Positions 49,913 to 60,214 are shown, counted from the stretch's first letter. The stretch is 64,000 nucleotides of DNA from Streptomyces sp. NBC_00425 (GCF_036030735.1 NZ_CP107928.1:2418001-2482000); one strand, 5' to 3'. Translations and numbers: made by a program. Notes: generated from the sequence alone by a model not told the origin.

Positions 49913-50317
49913 ATGCGGATACGCGCCGCGTTCGTCGCCGCAGTGACGGTTGCCCTCGCCGCCGGCCCCTTGGCGGGCCTGGCCCATGCCCAACCCGATC
50001 TGGACTGCCGCGACTTCGCCTTCCAGGAAGACGCCCAGGCAGAGCTGAACCGAGACCCCAGCGACCCCCACCGGCTGGACGAGGACCAAGGGCCGGACGA
50101 CGGCATCGCCTGCGAGGTCCTGCCCCGCAGAAGCACCACCAGCACGACGACGCCCACGCCTTTGCCCACCCGCGGCGTCCAGGGCGGCATCGGCGGCAGC
50201 ACCGGCCCCGCCGACTTCGAGCGGACCCTGGGCACGGCCCTGGCCTGCACCTCCCTCGCTGCGGCAGCTGCTTACGCGGCCCGGCGACACCGAGGCGCCG
50301 GCCTACGCAGACACTGA
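49913..50317 (+). CDS. Secreted Excalibur-domain protein
   Basis: A 134-residue exported protein. A signal peptide (about 1-26, VAAVTVALAAGPLAGLAHA) precedes an Excalibur calcium-binding motif (DLDCRDFAFQEDAQAEL...LDEDQGPDDGIACEVLP), a Thr-rich linker and a short C-terminal hydrophobic helix with Arg-rich tail (ALACTSLAAAAAYAARRHRG), suggesting membrane anchoring. Excalibur domains bind Ca2+ outside the cell. AAAGGA lies upstream of the ATG. Function beyond that is unknown. Confidence 0.82.
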   Translation: MRIRAAFVAAVTVALAAGPLAGLAHAQPDLDCRDFAFQEDAQAELNRDPSDPHRLDEDQGPDDGIACEVLPRRSTTSTTTPTPLPTRGVQGGIGGSTGPADFERTLGTALACTSLAAAAAYAARRHRGAGLRRH

Positions 50318-50535
50318 CCGGCCACCGCAGAGAGCTTCACCGACGCGAGCCGTCCCTCACCGTCGCTGAGCGTCCGGGACGAGTTTCTCCAGGCCAGTCC
50401 TGTTATCGAAAAGCGGATGCGTCTCAGGTCGGGACCGCGCCAAGGTGCCCCGGACGGGTCTCCGGATACGGGAGCGGTCTTGCCAGCTACGTGTGAGCTG
50501 GTTTCCTGATGGCCTCGCGGATCTGTGTATTCAAC

Positions 50536-53214
50536 TCACTGAGGCCGGCGGAAGCGCCGGGCGCGGGGCACGGGGTGGGTGAGGCTCTTGGCGAGTTCGG
50601 GGTCGGCAAGGGCGGGAAAAGGTATGCCGGCGGCGTGGTGATGGGTGCGGGACTGCTGCAGTGTGCGGAGGACGTCTTGGTGCCGGCCGGCGGCGCCGTA
50701 GAGGCGGGCCAGGCGGAAGCTGGCCTGAGCGGCGCCGGCGTGGTCGCGGAAAGTGGCGAGGGCCTGTTCTGCCAGCGTGATGGCGTCGCTGAGGCGGTTT
50801 GCCTCGGCGAGCAGCAGAGCTTGGAGGGTCAATGCCCTGCTGTGGCCTCGATGGTCGCCGCAGGCGTCGGTCTCCTGGAGCGCACGCCTGATCAGTTCTG
50901 CGGCGGTGTGGTCGCCTTCATAGAGGGCCATGTCTGCCAGCCCCAAAGTGACCCAGGTGTGCCCGCGGTGGTCCCGGACGGCGTGCAGGATTTGGGCAGC
51001 GTCCTCGTAGTGGGTGCGGGCCGCGGCCCATCGCGGATCCTGTGCAGGACGACTCGTGGCGGGGCATCCGGGCCAAGGGCCTCCATACCAGCGGCGAGGG
51101 AGCGGGCAGCCGCCCGTCGTGCTCTCCTTCTCGGTATCGGCGCGGGTGCGCAGGATCCAGCCGACGCCACGGATTTCCTCGTTGGCAGCGAACAGAGCCT
51201 GGGCTTCGTCGAGTTGAGCGAGGGCTTGGGTGTATCGAGCGTGGTGCCGGCTGATCACCGCCTTTTCCCGCAGGGTCCAGGCCAGCCCGCGCTCCAGTGG
51301 CAGGGCCCGGAAGCGCAGCTCGGCCGCGGTGAGGGTTCGCTCGGCTTCCCGCAGTGCGCCTTGCTGGCGCTGCAGGATTCCCAGGTTGCCCAGGGCGTCG
51401 CTTTCGCCGTGTGCGTCGCCTGAGCTGCGGAAGAGAGCGATCGCTTCGCTGAAGCACTCTGCGGCCCTGTCCAGGTCATCGCCGCCGTCGCGCAGGGCTT
51501 CGCCGAGGTTGCGCAGCAGCGCGGCACGGGCCTGGCCATCCCTCAGCCGGTCGGCCGCGTCCAAAGCGAGCCCGTGGACCTGACCGCTGATGTCCCAGCG
51601 CCATTGATGCTCAAGAGCGATGCTCATCGCGTCGGTGATCTCCCAGCACAGCTCCCACCACCCGCGAGCGTGAGCGTGGGTGACGGCTGCCACCAGAACG
51701 GCACGCTCGGCTTCAAACCAATGGACGGCCTCCCACACGTCACCTGCCACGGCGTCCTCCGGCGGGGAACGACGGACTGCCCCGTCACGGCCGCTGTGCC
51801 GGGCACCTGCCGGCCGTAACTGCGCATCGGCTGCGTCGGCCGCGCTGAGGAGGGCACCGAGCAGACGCCGCACGGCGCTGTCGGCCTCGCCCACCGACTG
51901 CTCGGCCGCCATCTCCTTGGAAAACCCACGCGCGAGATCATGCAGCACGAGGCGCTGGCCGCCTGTCCCGCCGCGGCGAGCCTGCACGAGATGAGCCAGC
52001 AGGAGTCCCTCCAGGCACGCGTCGGCCGCATCGGCGTCCACGTCCAGTAGAGGCGACAGCGCCCACGTCGGCAGGTCGGGAGTGTCCAGGGCCGACAACA
52101 GCCGGAACGCACGCCGCTGCAACGACGGTAGCGCCTCATAACCGACGCGGAAGACCGCCCGTACGCTGCGCTCGCCCAGGCTCAGCACATCCAGCCTCCG
52201 GTGGTCGTCGGCCAGATCGCGGGCGAACGAGTCCAAGGTACGCGCGGGAAAGGTGGCCAGCCGCGCTCCCGCGATACGAAGGGCCAGCGGGAGCCCGCTG
52301 CACAGACCGACCACAGCGCGGCCTGCTTCAGGGTCCTCGTCCACCCGGTCCGGGCCGCTGATCCGTCTCAACAAGTCCCAGGCGGCGCCCTCGTCCAACC
52401 CCGGCAAAGCGACGCGCTCATCAACGGCCAGCGTGGCAAGGGCCTGTCGGCTGGTGATCAGGACAACGCACGAAGACCCACCCGGAATCAGCGCACCTAC
52501 CTGCTGTTCACTGGCCGCGTTGTCCAGGACGATCAGGACACGCCGATCGGCCAACTCCGTACGGAACTGCCGTGTCCGCCCGGCCACATCATCGGGGATT
52601 CTTCCGCGCGGTGTCCCCAGAGCCGCTAGGAAGTCGCCAAGGACCTCGCCCACAGCAGCAGCACGTTCCTCCGCCCCGTTCAGATCGACGAAGAGCTGAC
52701 CGTCGGGGAAAAACTGCATCAGCTGGTGAGAAGCCTGCACCACGACAGATGTCTTGCCGATCCCACCCGGCCCGTGCACCAGACACACCCTGCACCCGCC
52801 AGGACGCTCAGCAGCCTCCACCAGCCGCGCCACCTCCTGGCCGCGCCCAGTGAAATCCGCCAGCGCCGGCGGCAACTGACGCGGGATACCGAACGATTCC
52901 GAAAGAAGAGCCAGCGCGTGCGGCGATAGCAGCATCCGCAATTCCTCAACGCCTACGGGATCCTCACCCAGAGCCAGTACCAGCCGCCGTCTCAGCTGAG
53001 CCTGTGCAGCAGAAGAACGACCCGCCTCCTCGACCAGGGCCGCACCCTCCTCACCAGGCAACCGTCCGACGATCCACCGGTACAGCCGCCCCAGCCGGTC
53101 GGCCACCGACTGCTCCACACCCTCCACCGCACGATCCGCCAGACCAGCGCCCAGCCTCTTCGCAGACACGATCGCCAAAGCGACAACTGCCGCCACGAGC
53201 TCCTCAACCGTCAT
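50536..53214 (-). CDS. NB-ARC/STAND ATPase with TPR repeats
   Basis: An 892-residue signalling ATPase. Walker A VHGPGGIGKTS at about 147-156, Walker B VLIVLDN at about 226-232 and SRQALATLAVDERVALPGL (sensor region) define an NB-ARC module; the C-terminal half (about 480-880) is a series of TPR-like helices. The N-terminal 110 residues (an amphipathic start, VAAVVALAIVSAKRLGAG, then charged helices) are not recognised. ATG 53214 was taken. Such proteins act as regulators or, as Avs-like sensors, in phage defence; position beside the defence genes makes the latter possible but unproven. Confidence 0.85.
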   Translation of the reverse strand: MTVEELVAAVVALAIVSAKRLGAGLADRAVEGVEQSVADRLGRLYRWIVGRLPGEEGAALVEEAGRSSAAQAQLRRRLVLALGEDPVGVEELRMLLSPHALALLSESFGIPRQLPPALADFTGRGQEVARLVEAAERPGGCRVCLVHGPGGIGKTSVVVQASHQLMQFFPDGQLFVDLNGAEERAAAVGEVLGDFLAALGTPRGRIPDDVAGRTRQFRTELADRRVLIVLDNAASEQQVGALIPGGSSCVVLITSRQALATLAVDERVALPGLDEGAAWDLLRRISGPDRVDEDPEAGRAVVGLCSGLPLALRIAGARLATFPARTLDSFARDLADDHRRLDVLSLGERSVRAVFRVGYEALPSLQRRAFRLLSALDTPDLPTWALSPLLDVDADAADACLEGLLLAHLVQARRGGTGGQRLVLHDLARGFSKEMAAEQSVGEADSAVRRLLGALLSAADAADAQLRPAGARHSGRDGAVRRSPPEDAVAGDVWEAVHWFEAERAVLVAAVTHAHARGWWELCWEITDAMSIALEHQWRWDISGQVHGLALDAADRLRDGQARAALLRNLGEALRDGGDDLDRAAECFSEAIALFRSSGDAHGESDALGNLGILQRQQGALREAERTLTAAELRFRALPLERGLAWTLREKAVISRHHARYTQALAQLDEAQALFAANEEIRGVGWILRTRADTEKESTTGGCPLPRRWYGGPWPGCPATSRPAQDPRWAAARTHYEDAAQILHAVRDHRGHTWVTLGLADMALYEGDHTAAELIRRALQETDACGDHRGHSRALTLQALLLAEANRLSDAITLAEQALATFRDHAGAAQASFRLARLYGAAGRHQDVLRTLQQSRTHHHAAGIPFPALADPELAKSLTHPVPRARRFRRPQ

Positions 53215-53486
53215 CGACCGCCCCCATCCGGAGCTGCAACAACCGCGCCGTCCCACAACGCACTGCCGCCGCCCCGACAGCAGTCATGCCCAGAACGCCG
53301 CTAAACGGCACCCCCTCCACCGATCCCGGTGCAGTTCAACCAGCAGCGCGGATCGCGCAGTACGGCTGTGGCAGCTGAAATTGCACGGGTGTTGCTCTTC
53401 TCCAGCTCCCTCGGCATGGATCGTTGCTGATCACGGTGGTTTGCCGGGTCAACGCTTCGGCTGATCGCCCCAGCCGCATCCCTCAT

Positions 53487-53936
53487 TCAGTGGCTCGGGA
53501 AGACGCTGGGAGACGGCACCCCTGCCGTCGTACACGCGGACTGCGGCTCGTTCTCTACGGCCAGTTCCCTGATGGTGACCTCGGACCTCCGATGGCCGCG
53601 CCCGTCCGGTGTGACGGTGAAGGTGAAGCACCCTGTCATATATGTCTCGCTGGTGAGGAGGACCCCCGGCCCGACGCCCAATAGCTCTGCCGTCACTATG
53701 ACATCGGGACCGTGGCGCTCGATCCTGACCAGGCCCTGAGCCGGCTTTCCCTGAGGGAAAACCCGAGCGATCTCGCTGTCGTCCAGCACACCGTCGGCCG
53801 CCGCCCCGACGAGCTTTTCCTGCCGAGTCTCAGCACCACTCCGCATATCAGCGCGGGCCTCTCCCTCGGCGCGGTCATCCGCCGTAACCACCCGGATCCA
53901 AAGCCCGATGACGCATACAAGAAGCAGAACAAGCAC
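53487..53936 (-). CDS. Membrane-anchored hypothetical protein
   Basis: A 149-residue protein with an N-terminal membrane helix (MLVLLLVCVIGLWIRVVTA) and an extracytoplasmic region rich in charged residues. No domain recognised; Cys residues at two sites (GCFTF, SACTT) could form a disulfide. GTG 53936 start is tentative, and a longer version from upstream is possible. Confidence 0.5.
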   Translation of the reverse strand: MLVLLLVCVIGLWIRVVTADDRAEGEARADMRSGAETRQEKLVGAAADGVLDDSEIARVFPQGKPAQGLVRIERHGPDVIVTAELLGVGPGVLLTSETYMTGCFTFTVTPDGRGHRRSEVTIRELAVENEPQSACTTAGVPSPSVFPSH

Positions 53937-54069
53937 AGCCAGACAACGCGGAGCCGGTCAAGGGCGAGCGGGATCGCGGATGATGCATCGGCAGGCACGG
54001 TCTTCCAGTCAGGTCACGAGGGCGTAGAGCACTCCATGATCACGGGACCTTGCCGGCATCGTCCTCAGG

Positions 54070-54795
54070 TCACATCAACGCCGCAGCCTTGCCTGCCACC
54101 CAGGTCTGCCAGACATGACGGGTGTTCGGCAGGTCAGGGCGGTCAAGGAGCCAGAGCACATACCCTGCATGGCACCGGGCCCACGGACTGTCGGAATCGG
54201 CTGCCCGATCGAGCCTGCCGCGCAGGTCAGCGCTGTCGACAGCCCGGGCAACCCGCACGTACTCGCGGTCCTTGCAGCGATACGCACGGTGGACGACGAT
54301 CTCTACCAGGTCGGTGAGCTTCGCCTTGACGGCCTCCTCCTGGCGAGCACGGGCCACCTCCCGGATCAGGCTCTCCTTCGTACCCCACGCCTTCGCATGC
54401 TGCGTCCAGTCCTGGGGGAATCTCGCTTCCCACTCCAGGAAGAGCAACGCGTAGGGCAACCCCGGCCAAGTGGCCAGATCCTCGCTCGCAGGGCGATCCC
54501 ACAGCCCGTCGGGCAGCGAACGTCTCTGCGCCTGCTGGTACCTCCGACGCGCCTTGAGAAAGGCCGGCTCCCGGTACTGCTCGTCCGCTTCCAGGAGCCG
54601 CGTCAGCCGCCACATCTCGTTGAACCGACCGAGCGCGTCCACGACCTGCCACCGTGCCTCAGCCAGATGGGCAAGCGCTGCGGTCCTCGCAGCCGGATCA
54701 TCCGCTATCAGTCCGCACGCCCAGCTCAGTCGCTCATCCCATAGACAAGCGTCGTCCGCACCAGTACCTGCCTCTTCAGCCACGCAGGAGATCAT
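54070..54795 (-). CDS. Hypothetical helical protein
   Basis: A 241-residue Trp/Arg-rich alpha-helical protein without signal peptide or recognised motif (LAEARWQVVDALGRFNEMWRLTRLLEADEQYREPAFL). Codon bias fits a real gene. Convergent or divergent neighbours give no functional clue. Confidence 0.55.
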   Translation of the reverse strand: MISCVAEEAGTGADDACLWDERLSWACGLIADDPAARTAALAHLAEARWQVVDALGRFNEMWRLTRLLEADEQYREPAFLKARRRYQQAQRRSLPDGLWDRPASEDLATWPGLPYALLFLEWEARFPQDWTQHAKAWGTKESLIREVARARQEEAVKAKLTDLVEIVVHRAYRCKDREYVRVARAVDSADLRGRLDRAADSDSPWARCHAGYVLWLLDRPDLPNTRHVWQTWVAGKAAALM

Positions 54796-54864
54796 CCCTC
54801 AGCACAGTCGGCTCGCTCCACCTAACGGTGCTGGCAGACGCAGCAGCTCCGAGGCGTACGTCAC

Positions 54865-55398
54865 GTGAGCAGGGAACCGTCCGCTCGCCCTCCTTCAGCT
54901 CACGTGATCACGAAACGGACGCCCGACGACTACGCCGACGCCCTGAGCGAGTGGGCCGACACGGCCGCACGCCCTCTCGAGGACCAGCGCGCCGAAATCG
55001 TGCAGGAGATCGGCCTTCGCGGCCAGGCAGCCGAACGCAAGCGTCTGGACGACCTGGAAGAAGCACAGCACAAGCGCCTGCGATGGGAAGCCGCCAAGCG
55101 CCAGGCCAGGACCGAATACGCAGAGGCATACCGTGTCCGCCACCTCGAAGCACAGCACGCGGCGTGGCAGCGTACAGCGGGCCTCGTCGAGTACGTCGGC
55201 GCACTCCGCCTTCACGCAGAAAGTCTTCCTCCCGGGCCGGCCAGGGAGGAAGCCGAGGCATGGATCGCGTGGACCGAGAGCCACGTCCAACGCCTGAACC
55301 CGCTCAACGGTTCACCATTGCTACCCGAAATCCCCGAGCCCCGCACCGAAGACCTCCAGCCGTTCATGCACGGCTGGAGCCCCTACGGACCCACCTGA
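54865..55398 (+). CDS. Hypothetical coiled-coil protein
   Basis: A 177-residue cytosolic protein: residues about 20-110 form a highly charged helix (EIGLRGQAAERKRLDDLEEAQHKRLRWEAAKRQ) likely to be a coiled coil; the C-terminus is Pro/Glu-rich. GTG 54865 start. No family recognised. Confidence 0.6.
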   Translation: MSREPSARPPSAHVITKRTPDDYADALSEWADTAARPLEDQRAEIVQEIGLRGQAAERKRLDDLEEAQHKRLRWEAAKRQARTEYAEAYRVRHLEAQHAAWQRTAGLVEYVGALRLHAESLPPGPAREEAEAWIAWTESHVQRLNPLNGSPLLPEIPEPRTEDLQPFMHGWSPYGPT

Positions 55399-55525
55399 GC
55401 ACCCACGCCGCCAGACTCCCGGTGCCGGCGACGGGTGACCCAGCCGCCGCCCAAACGAGATACAGACGGCGAGAGCACGGCCCCGCGAACCGTGCCCCTC
55501 TTGCCTCCGCGTCTCACAGACGCCC

Positions 55526-56623
55526 CTATAACCCGGGGGTGCGGGAAACCGGTCTGACCAGGTTGAAGACCTCTCGGGCGGCATACCGCTTGAGGCATCG
55601 GATGATCTCACGTCGGGTCTTGCCCTCCTGCGTGCGGCGTTCGTAGTACGCCTGGGTGCGCGGGTCGTGGCGCAGCCGAGTGAACACGATGCGGTGCAGG
55701 GCGGCGTTCGCCTGGCGGTCGCCGCCGTGGTTGAGCCGGCGCGTGCTCCGCCGGCCCGAGGAGTACTCGACGGGGCTGACTCCGCAAAGGGCGGCAAAGG
55801 ATGCCTCGGTGTTCAGCCGCTCGGGGTTGTCTCCCATGGTGATCAGTAGAGTGACGGCACTGTCCGGGCCGATGCCCACCGGTACGAGCAGCTGCGGGGC
55901 GTGGTGTTCGACGAGCCGGGTCAGGCGCCGGTTCAGCTCATCGATCTGCCCGGTGAGTTGTTCGATGCGCTCGGCGAGCAAGCGCAGCGTCATGTGGGTG
56001 GCCTGGGTCACCGCGTCCTCGTCTCCCCCACCGTCGCACGGGCTGAAGCGCGCGCAGGTGCGGAACAGCTCGGCATTGCCGAGGTTCGACAGCCGTTCCC
56101 GCAAGGCGGGGTCGGCTATGACCAGGACGGCTTTGAGCTGGTTGATCGCCTGGGTGCGGGCCTTAACCGCGGAGTCCTTGGCGAGCTTGTACATCCGGGC
56201 GCTGTGCACCGGACCGTCGCCGGTTTTGGCCCGCGCCCGGGCGCGACCGCTGAGCACAGCCCGCGCAGCAGCCTGCGCATCGAGCGGGTCCGACTTCCCG
56301 AGCAGACGACGAGCCGTGCGGTCGGGCCGGTTCACTTCGAACACCTCGACACGCTGAGCCAGCAGGTAGCGGGACAGGCCCGCGCCGAAGGTGCCCGTGC
56401 CCTCCACGCCGGCCCGGCGCACCGTCCCCCGCTTGCGGGCCCAGACGAGCAGCTGTCGGTAGCCGGCCGCCGTGGCCGGAAAGGACTCGGTACCCAGGAT
56501 CTTCCCGAGCGGGGAGACCGCGGCGGCAACATGCACCTCACCGTGCGTGTCCACGCCCAGAACGACCTCGCGCCGAACGGGCGGATCCGTGCTCGAGGAG
56601 GTACTGCGCTGTCGGGTCGTCAT
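55526..56623 (-). CDS. IS110-family transposase
   Basis: A 365-residue DEDD-type transposase. The N-terminal RuvC-like domain starts VVLGVDTHGEVHVAAAVS with the catalytic Asp, followed by GVEGTGTFGAGLSRYLL and KSDPLDAQAAARAVL; the C-terminal transposase-20 domain contains LLVPVGIGPDSAVTLLITMGD and ALCGVSPVEYSSGRRSTRRLNHGGDRQAN. ATG 56623 is the start. Full length and apparently active. IS110 elements have no typical inverted repeats; ends were not mapped. Confidence 0.9.
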   Translation of the reverse strand: MTTRQRSTSSSTDPPVRREVVLGVDTHGEVHVAAAVSPLGKILGTESFPATAAGYRQLLVWARKRGTVRRAGVEGTGTFGAGLSRYLLAQRVEVFEVNRPDRTARRLLGKSDPLDAQAAARAVLSGRARARAKTGDGPVHSARMYKLAKDSAVKARTQAINQLKAVLVIADPALRERLSNLGNAELFRTCARFSPCDGGGDEDAVTQATHMTLRLLAERIEQLTGQIDELNRRLTRLVEHHAPQLLVPVGIGPDSAVTLLITMGDNPERLNTEASFAALCGVSPVEYSSGRRSTRRLNHGGDRQANAALHRIVFTRLRHDPRTQAYYERRTQEGKTRREIIRCLKRYAAREVFNLVRPVSRTPGL

Positions 56624-56966
56624 GATTGGTTCGCCTCCCGCGTGGTGACGTACTGGGTGGCTGGCACCGGCCTGCTCGGGCGGTCTGAACCGTGATGGCG
56701 CCTGAACTTCGGCAAGGCCCCTATTGGGACACGCCCTGTGGCTCGGTGGCAGCAGACACCATCCCGCAACGACAGTCGACAAGCCTGTGACTGGACACTT
56801 CGGTCATAGATCTCATGAGTCAGACCCCCGCCCGGGACAGCACCACGCAACAGTCCCACCAGGACCGGCACAAAGGCATGATCCGATCACTGCCGGATAG
56901 GTTCGTCCGAACCGGTGCTCAACCTGGCCTGGACGGGCTGACAGTGAGTTGACTTCTCGTCCACCC
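56624..56966. other. IS110 flank, no gene
   Basis: About 340 bases between the transposase start and a sialidase-like remnant. The IS110 non-coding end, and in related elements a guide (bridge) RNA-encoding region, may lie here upstream of the transposase, but I cannot delimit it. Confidence 0.4.
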
Positions 56967-57963
56967 ATGACCGGCATTGACGGCCAGCCGTGTGGCCCAC
57001 CTTACCGGGAGTCCGTCGTCGGCCATGGCACGAACGGGCTGAACGAAGCCGACTTCGGGGGCGACGGCGGCGGCACCCTCACCGACCCGGCCAACGAGTG
57101 CAACATCGCTCAGGAGTACGCCTATCCCTCCATCCAGGTGACCCAGAACTGCGCTGTCAACGACGGCAGTTGGATCGACGACGCCTCCAAGGTCACGTCC
57201 TACGACGTCGCCCCGGCCGACAACGCCACCGGCGAGACCCGCTTCAGCGCCCCGCTCGCGGCCGACGCGGAGAGCCCCTCGACGTGGATCGCGGGCGGCC
57301 GTCACGTGTGGGTGCAGACTCACGGGTACGCCATCCGCAGCGGCGACGAGTGGGCCAGCGTGACGACCTCGGAGCCGACCACACCGCGACGGCCGTCGCG
57401 GCCTCCGGCGGCAAGGTCTACGCGGCCTGGTGCGGCCCCTGCAACAACCAGGGCTCCGCCCGCGGCATCTCCGTCGGCAACTCTGGGGGCACCTCCCGGA
57501 CGGAGTCTGGGGGAGGCACCGGCTGGCACGACATCACGCTCCCGGTCGACGGGACCGTACCCAACCGCTACCTCTGCGGCTTCGCCGTCGACCCGAAGAA
57601 CGCCGGCCACGTGGTCATCACGGTCAACGGCTTCTCCGGGCAGTGGACCGAGGGCCCGGGCCCGGGTGCGGGTGTCGGCCATGTCTTCGAGTCCAAGGAC
57701 GGCGGCACCACCTGGAAGGACATCTCCAGGAACTTCCCTGACGTGCCGGCCGACTCCGCCGTCGTCACACCGTAGGGCGGCCTCGCCGTCGGCACCGACC
57801 TCGGTGTCGTCTACCGCGCCCGGGCCGAAGCACCTGGCAGCGCGTCGGCGACCTCCCGGCCGTCGCCGTGCTCCAGCTGAAGCTGGGCCTTGACGGCCGC
57901 ACCCTGCACGCGGCCACGCACGGCCGCGGCATCTACTCGATCAAGGTGCGCGACTTCGGCTGA
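56967..57963 (+). pseudogene. Sialidase/BNR-type beta-propeller protein remnant, multiply frameshifted
   Basis: Fragments in three frames: ECNIAQEYAYPSIQVTQNCAVNDGSW and DDASKVTSYDVAPADN in frame 1; ISVGNSGGTSRTESGGGTGWHDITLPVDG, FAVDPKNAGHVVITVNGFSG and HVFESKDGGTTWKDISRNFPD in frame 2, closed by a TAG near 57773; and ATHGRGIYSIKVRDFG in a third frame to 57963. These are C-terminal BNR/YVTN blades of an extracellular glycosyl hydrolase-like protein. N-terminus, signal peptide and continuous frame are lost. Confidence 0.75.
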
Positions 57964-58002
57964 CGGTGACGACGAGGAGGGGTGGCCGGGCCGATCGCCT
58001 GG

Positions 58003-58706
58003 TCATCCCTCCTTCGCATACGGCACCACACTCACGTACAGCGTGAACGCAACGCGCGACGCGCCCCCCTCACATCCGGAGGGCGCCACCGGCCCGACCG
58101 TCGCGGTCGACCAGCGGGCCAGGACGAACGGCGCGGGGCGGCAGCGGCTTGAGGGCCGCGTGATCGCGGGCGGCCCGAGTCCGATGACCTCGTGGTGCGT
58201 TGCGTGGGTGCGGGCGCGTCGCTGCGGCACCCAGGCCATGAAGGCGGCGTCCATCTCCTCAGTGGAGGAGAAGGCCCGTCCGGCGAGCACGTGGTCGCGG
58301 ACGATCAGGACTTGGCGCTCGACCCGGTCCTTGCCGGTGGGCCGGTAGGCGGCCAGGACGTCGATGTCGATGTCGTAGTGGCCGGCGAAGCCAACTGCCT
58401 CCGGATGCAGACCTGCGACCTCTTCACTTTGTCGGGCAGCGTGGCGTGCGCCCAGCGGCGGAACGCGGAGATCGGCACCTGAAGCTTGTGCTCGTCGCGC
58501 AGCCGCTGGTGGATCGTGGTGGCCGTCACCGTTCCCAGCAGGCTCTCGATGTAGTCACGGTGCTGGTCGATGTCCGCCCAAGTGATCTGCCTCAGTCGGA
58601 AGTTGGCCAGTTCCAGGAACCAGCTCTTGAACAGTCCGGCCCAGTCGGCCTCGCTCATCGGCGGGCCGCCCGTGACATCGACCACGACGAACGTTCTCCT
58701 CGCCAT
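58003..58706 (-). pseudogene. IS21-family IstA transposase remnant
   Basis: On the minus strand, SEADWAGLFKSWFLELANFRLRQITWADI and LLGTVTATTIHQRLRDEHKLQVPISAFRRW match an IstA N-terminus, and LIVRDHVLAGRAFSSTEEMDAAFMAW the C-terminal part, with the catalytic centre deleted and frames shifted between. The two halves could also come from two related elements. No istB gene was seen. Confidence 0.7.
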
Positions 58707-59166
58707 CCGGGCTGCCCATCGGCCTTCCCACCCACAGGCCGAAGACCGCTCACGCGAACTCCGCGATGACCAGGTCCCTCGATCCCGAACTCCGCCGCAC
58801 TCATTGCCAATCAGGAGAATTCAGGATGAAGAATAACGAAGTAACTAAAACACCCTAGACGGGGAAAATCGCGATCGCCGACAATCGTCGGACTGTAGGG
58901 CGGTGCCGCTCGACGCGTGACCGGTCGGGGCTTGTGACGTCACAGCACTGCGGGCCCGCACCGACCGCCACCCTGGACGCTACGGCCGCGAACCGTGCGC
59001 CCGGGCTCGATTGAGCACGTCAGGCCCGCTGGATGTTTGGTGCGAGCCCGCGCAGGAGTCCGGTGAGGGAGCCGCCCGAGTGACCGCACGCCGCGTCGCC
59101 TTGAGCACGCCGATCAGCTTCTCCCGCCCCCCGGGCGCCAGGGCTCACATCACGCGACAGACAATC
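58707..59166. other. Gene-free stretch upstream of SDR control region
   Basis: About 460 bases without a supported gene. A palindrome TGTGACGTCACA occurs near 58934-58945. A minus-strand run near 59130-59040 (GREKLIGVLKATRRAVTRA) may be a degraded regulator end, too weak to call. Confidence 0.35.
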
Positions 59167-59250
59167 GGATCACCCTATCCATTTCCGTGATACCGTGGCG
59201 ACAGTGAACCGGAAAGAGCTATCCGGATCACGAATCGGATAAACCTATCC
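59167..59250. promoter_or_regulatory. Two operator-like palindromes before the SDR gene
   Basis: GGATCACCCTATCC at 59167-59180 and GGATAAACCTATCC at 59237-59250 share GGAT-N6-TATCC; the second is a perfect GGATA-N4-TATCC inverted repeat. Both follow AATC/GAATC. A third copy, GGATTGACCTATCC, lies at 62604 beside a TetR gene. The half sites are those of the catabolic-locus operator in the opposite arrangement. Confidence 0.6.
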
Positions 59251-59296
59251 AGATCTCTGTCTTCCGGTGCCATATCTTCCTGAAAGGGACTTTGCC

Positions 59297-59974
59297 GTGA
59301 CCAGCATCGCCATCATCGGAGCCGGCCCCCAGCTGGGCCTGGCCATCGCCCGCACCTTCGGCTCCCAGGGCTTCGACGTCGCCCTGATCTCCCGCAACCG
59401 CGAGAAGCTCGACAGTCTCGTCGGCACCCTGACCGGCGAGGACATCACCGCCGCCGCGTTTCCCGCGGACGTGCTCGACCGTGACGCGCTCACCCAGGCA
59501 CTCAAGGACGCCGCCGCGAAGTTCGGCAGCATCGACGTCCTGGAGTACTCCCCGGTGGGGACCTTCGGCTCCACGGCTATGACCACCCCGGCCGACACCG
59601 AACCGTCCCACGTGCAGCACGAGATCGAGTTCCAGCTGTACGGGGCGATCGCCGCCACCAAGGCGGTACTGCCCGCGATGCGCGAGGCCGGTGCGGGCAC
59701 CCTGCTCTACACGACCGGCGCCGGCTCCATCGACCCCGTGCCGCAGGTCGGCAACGTCAACGCCGCCGCCGCGGCCCTGCGTAACTGGGCGGTCAACCTG
59801 CACAAGGAACTGGACGGCACCGGCATCCAGGCCGCCCACGTCGGCATCGACGTGTCGATCGGCACGCCGGCCGTCCCCGGTTTCCCGACGGCCCAGCCCG
59901 AGGAGATCTCCCCCGTCTACTGGGAGCTGCACACCACCAAGCGCGACCAGGCCGAGCTCGTCTTCAGCCTCTGA
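59297..59974 (+). CDS. Atypical SDR-family oxidoreductase lacking the catalytic Tyr-Lys
   Basis: A 225-residue Rossmann-fold protein: TSIAIIGAGPQLGLAIARTFGSQGFDVALISRN is the NAD(P)-binding start with a G-x-G-x4-G pattern. The active-site region reads YTTGAGSIDPVPQVGNVNAAAAALRNW, where classical SDRs have Y-x3-K, so Tyr and Lys are missing. It may be a non-canonical reductase or a binding protein. GTG 59297 is chosen after AAAGGGA. Two palindromes upstream suggest control by the TetR at 61889. Two degenerate relatives lie at 29449 and 62689. Confidence 0.82.
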   Translation: MTSIAIIGAGPQLGLAIARTFGSQGFDVALISRNREKLDSLVGTLTGEDITAAAFPADVLDRDALTQALKDAAAKFGSIDVLEYSPVGTFGSTAMTTPADTEPSHVQHEIEFQLYGAIAATKAVLPAMREAGAGTLLYTTGAGSIDPVPQVGNVNAAAAALRNWAVNLHKELDGTGIQAAHVGIDVSIGTPAVPGFPTAQPEEISPVYWELHTTKRDQAELVFSL

Positions 59975-60214
59975 CACCGGACCGGCTTGCGTCATCCGTC
60001 CTTCGTCCAACCTTGATCGCGCCGCGGCGTTCCGGGCCGCGGCGCGGTCAAGGAGAAGGGCTCGGCTGCGACGGATACTGCCGACCGCGCCGTTCGCGGC
60101 CTCGGGCGTGATGGGGACCACCGAGTCCAGCGAGCAGTTAATCCCTCACACCCGCGGCCTGCTGATGCCTGCCATCAGCCAATCCCCCCACCGCATTTAG
60201 AGGAGTAGACCGGC

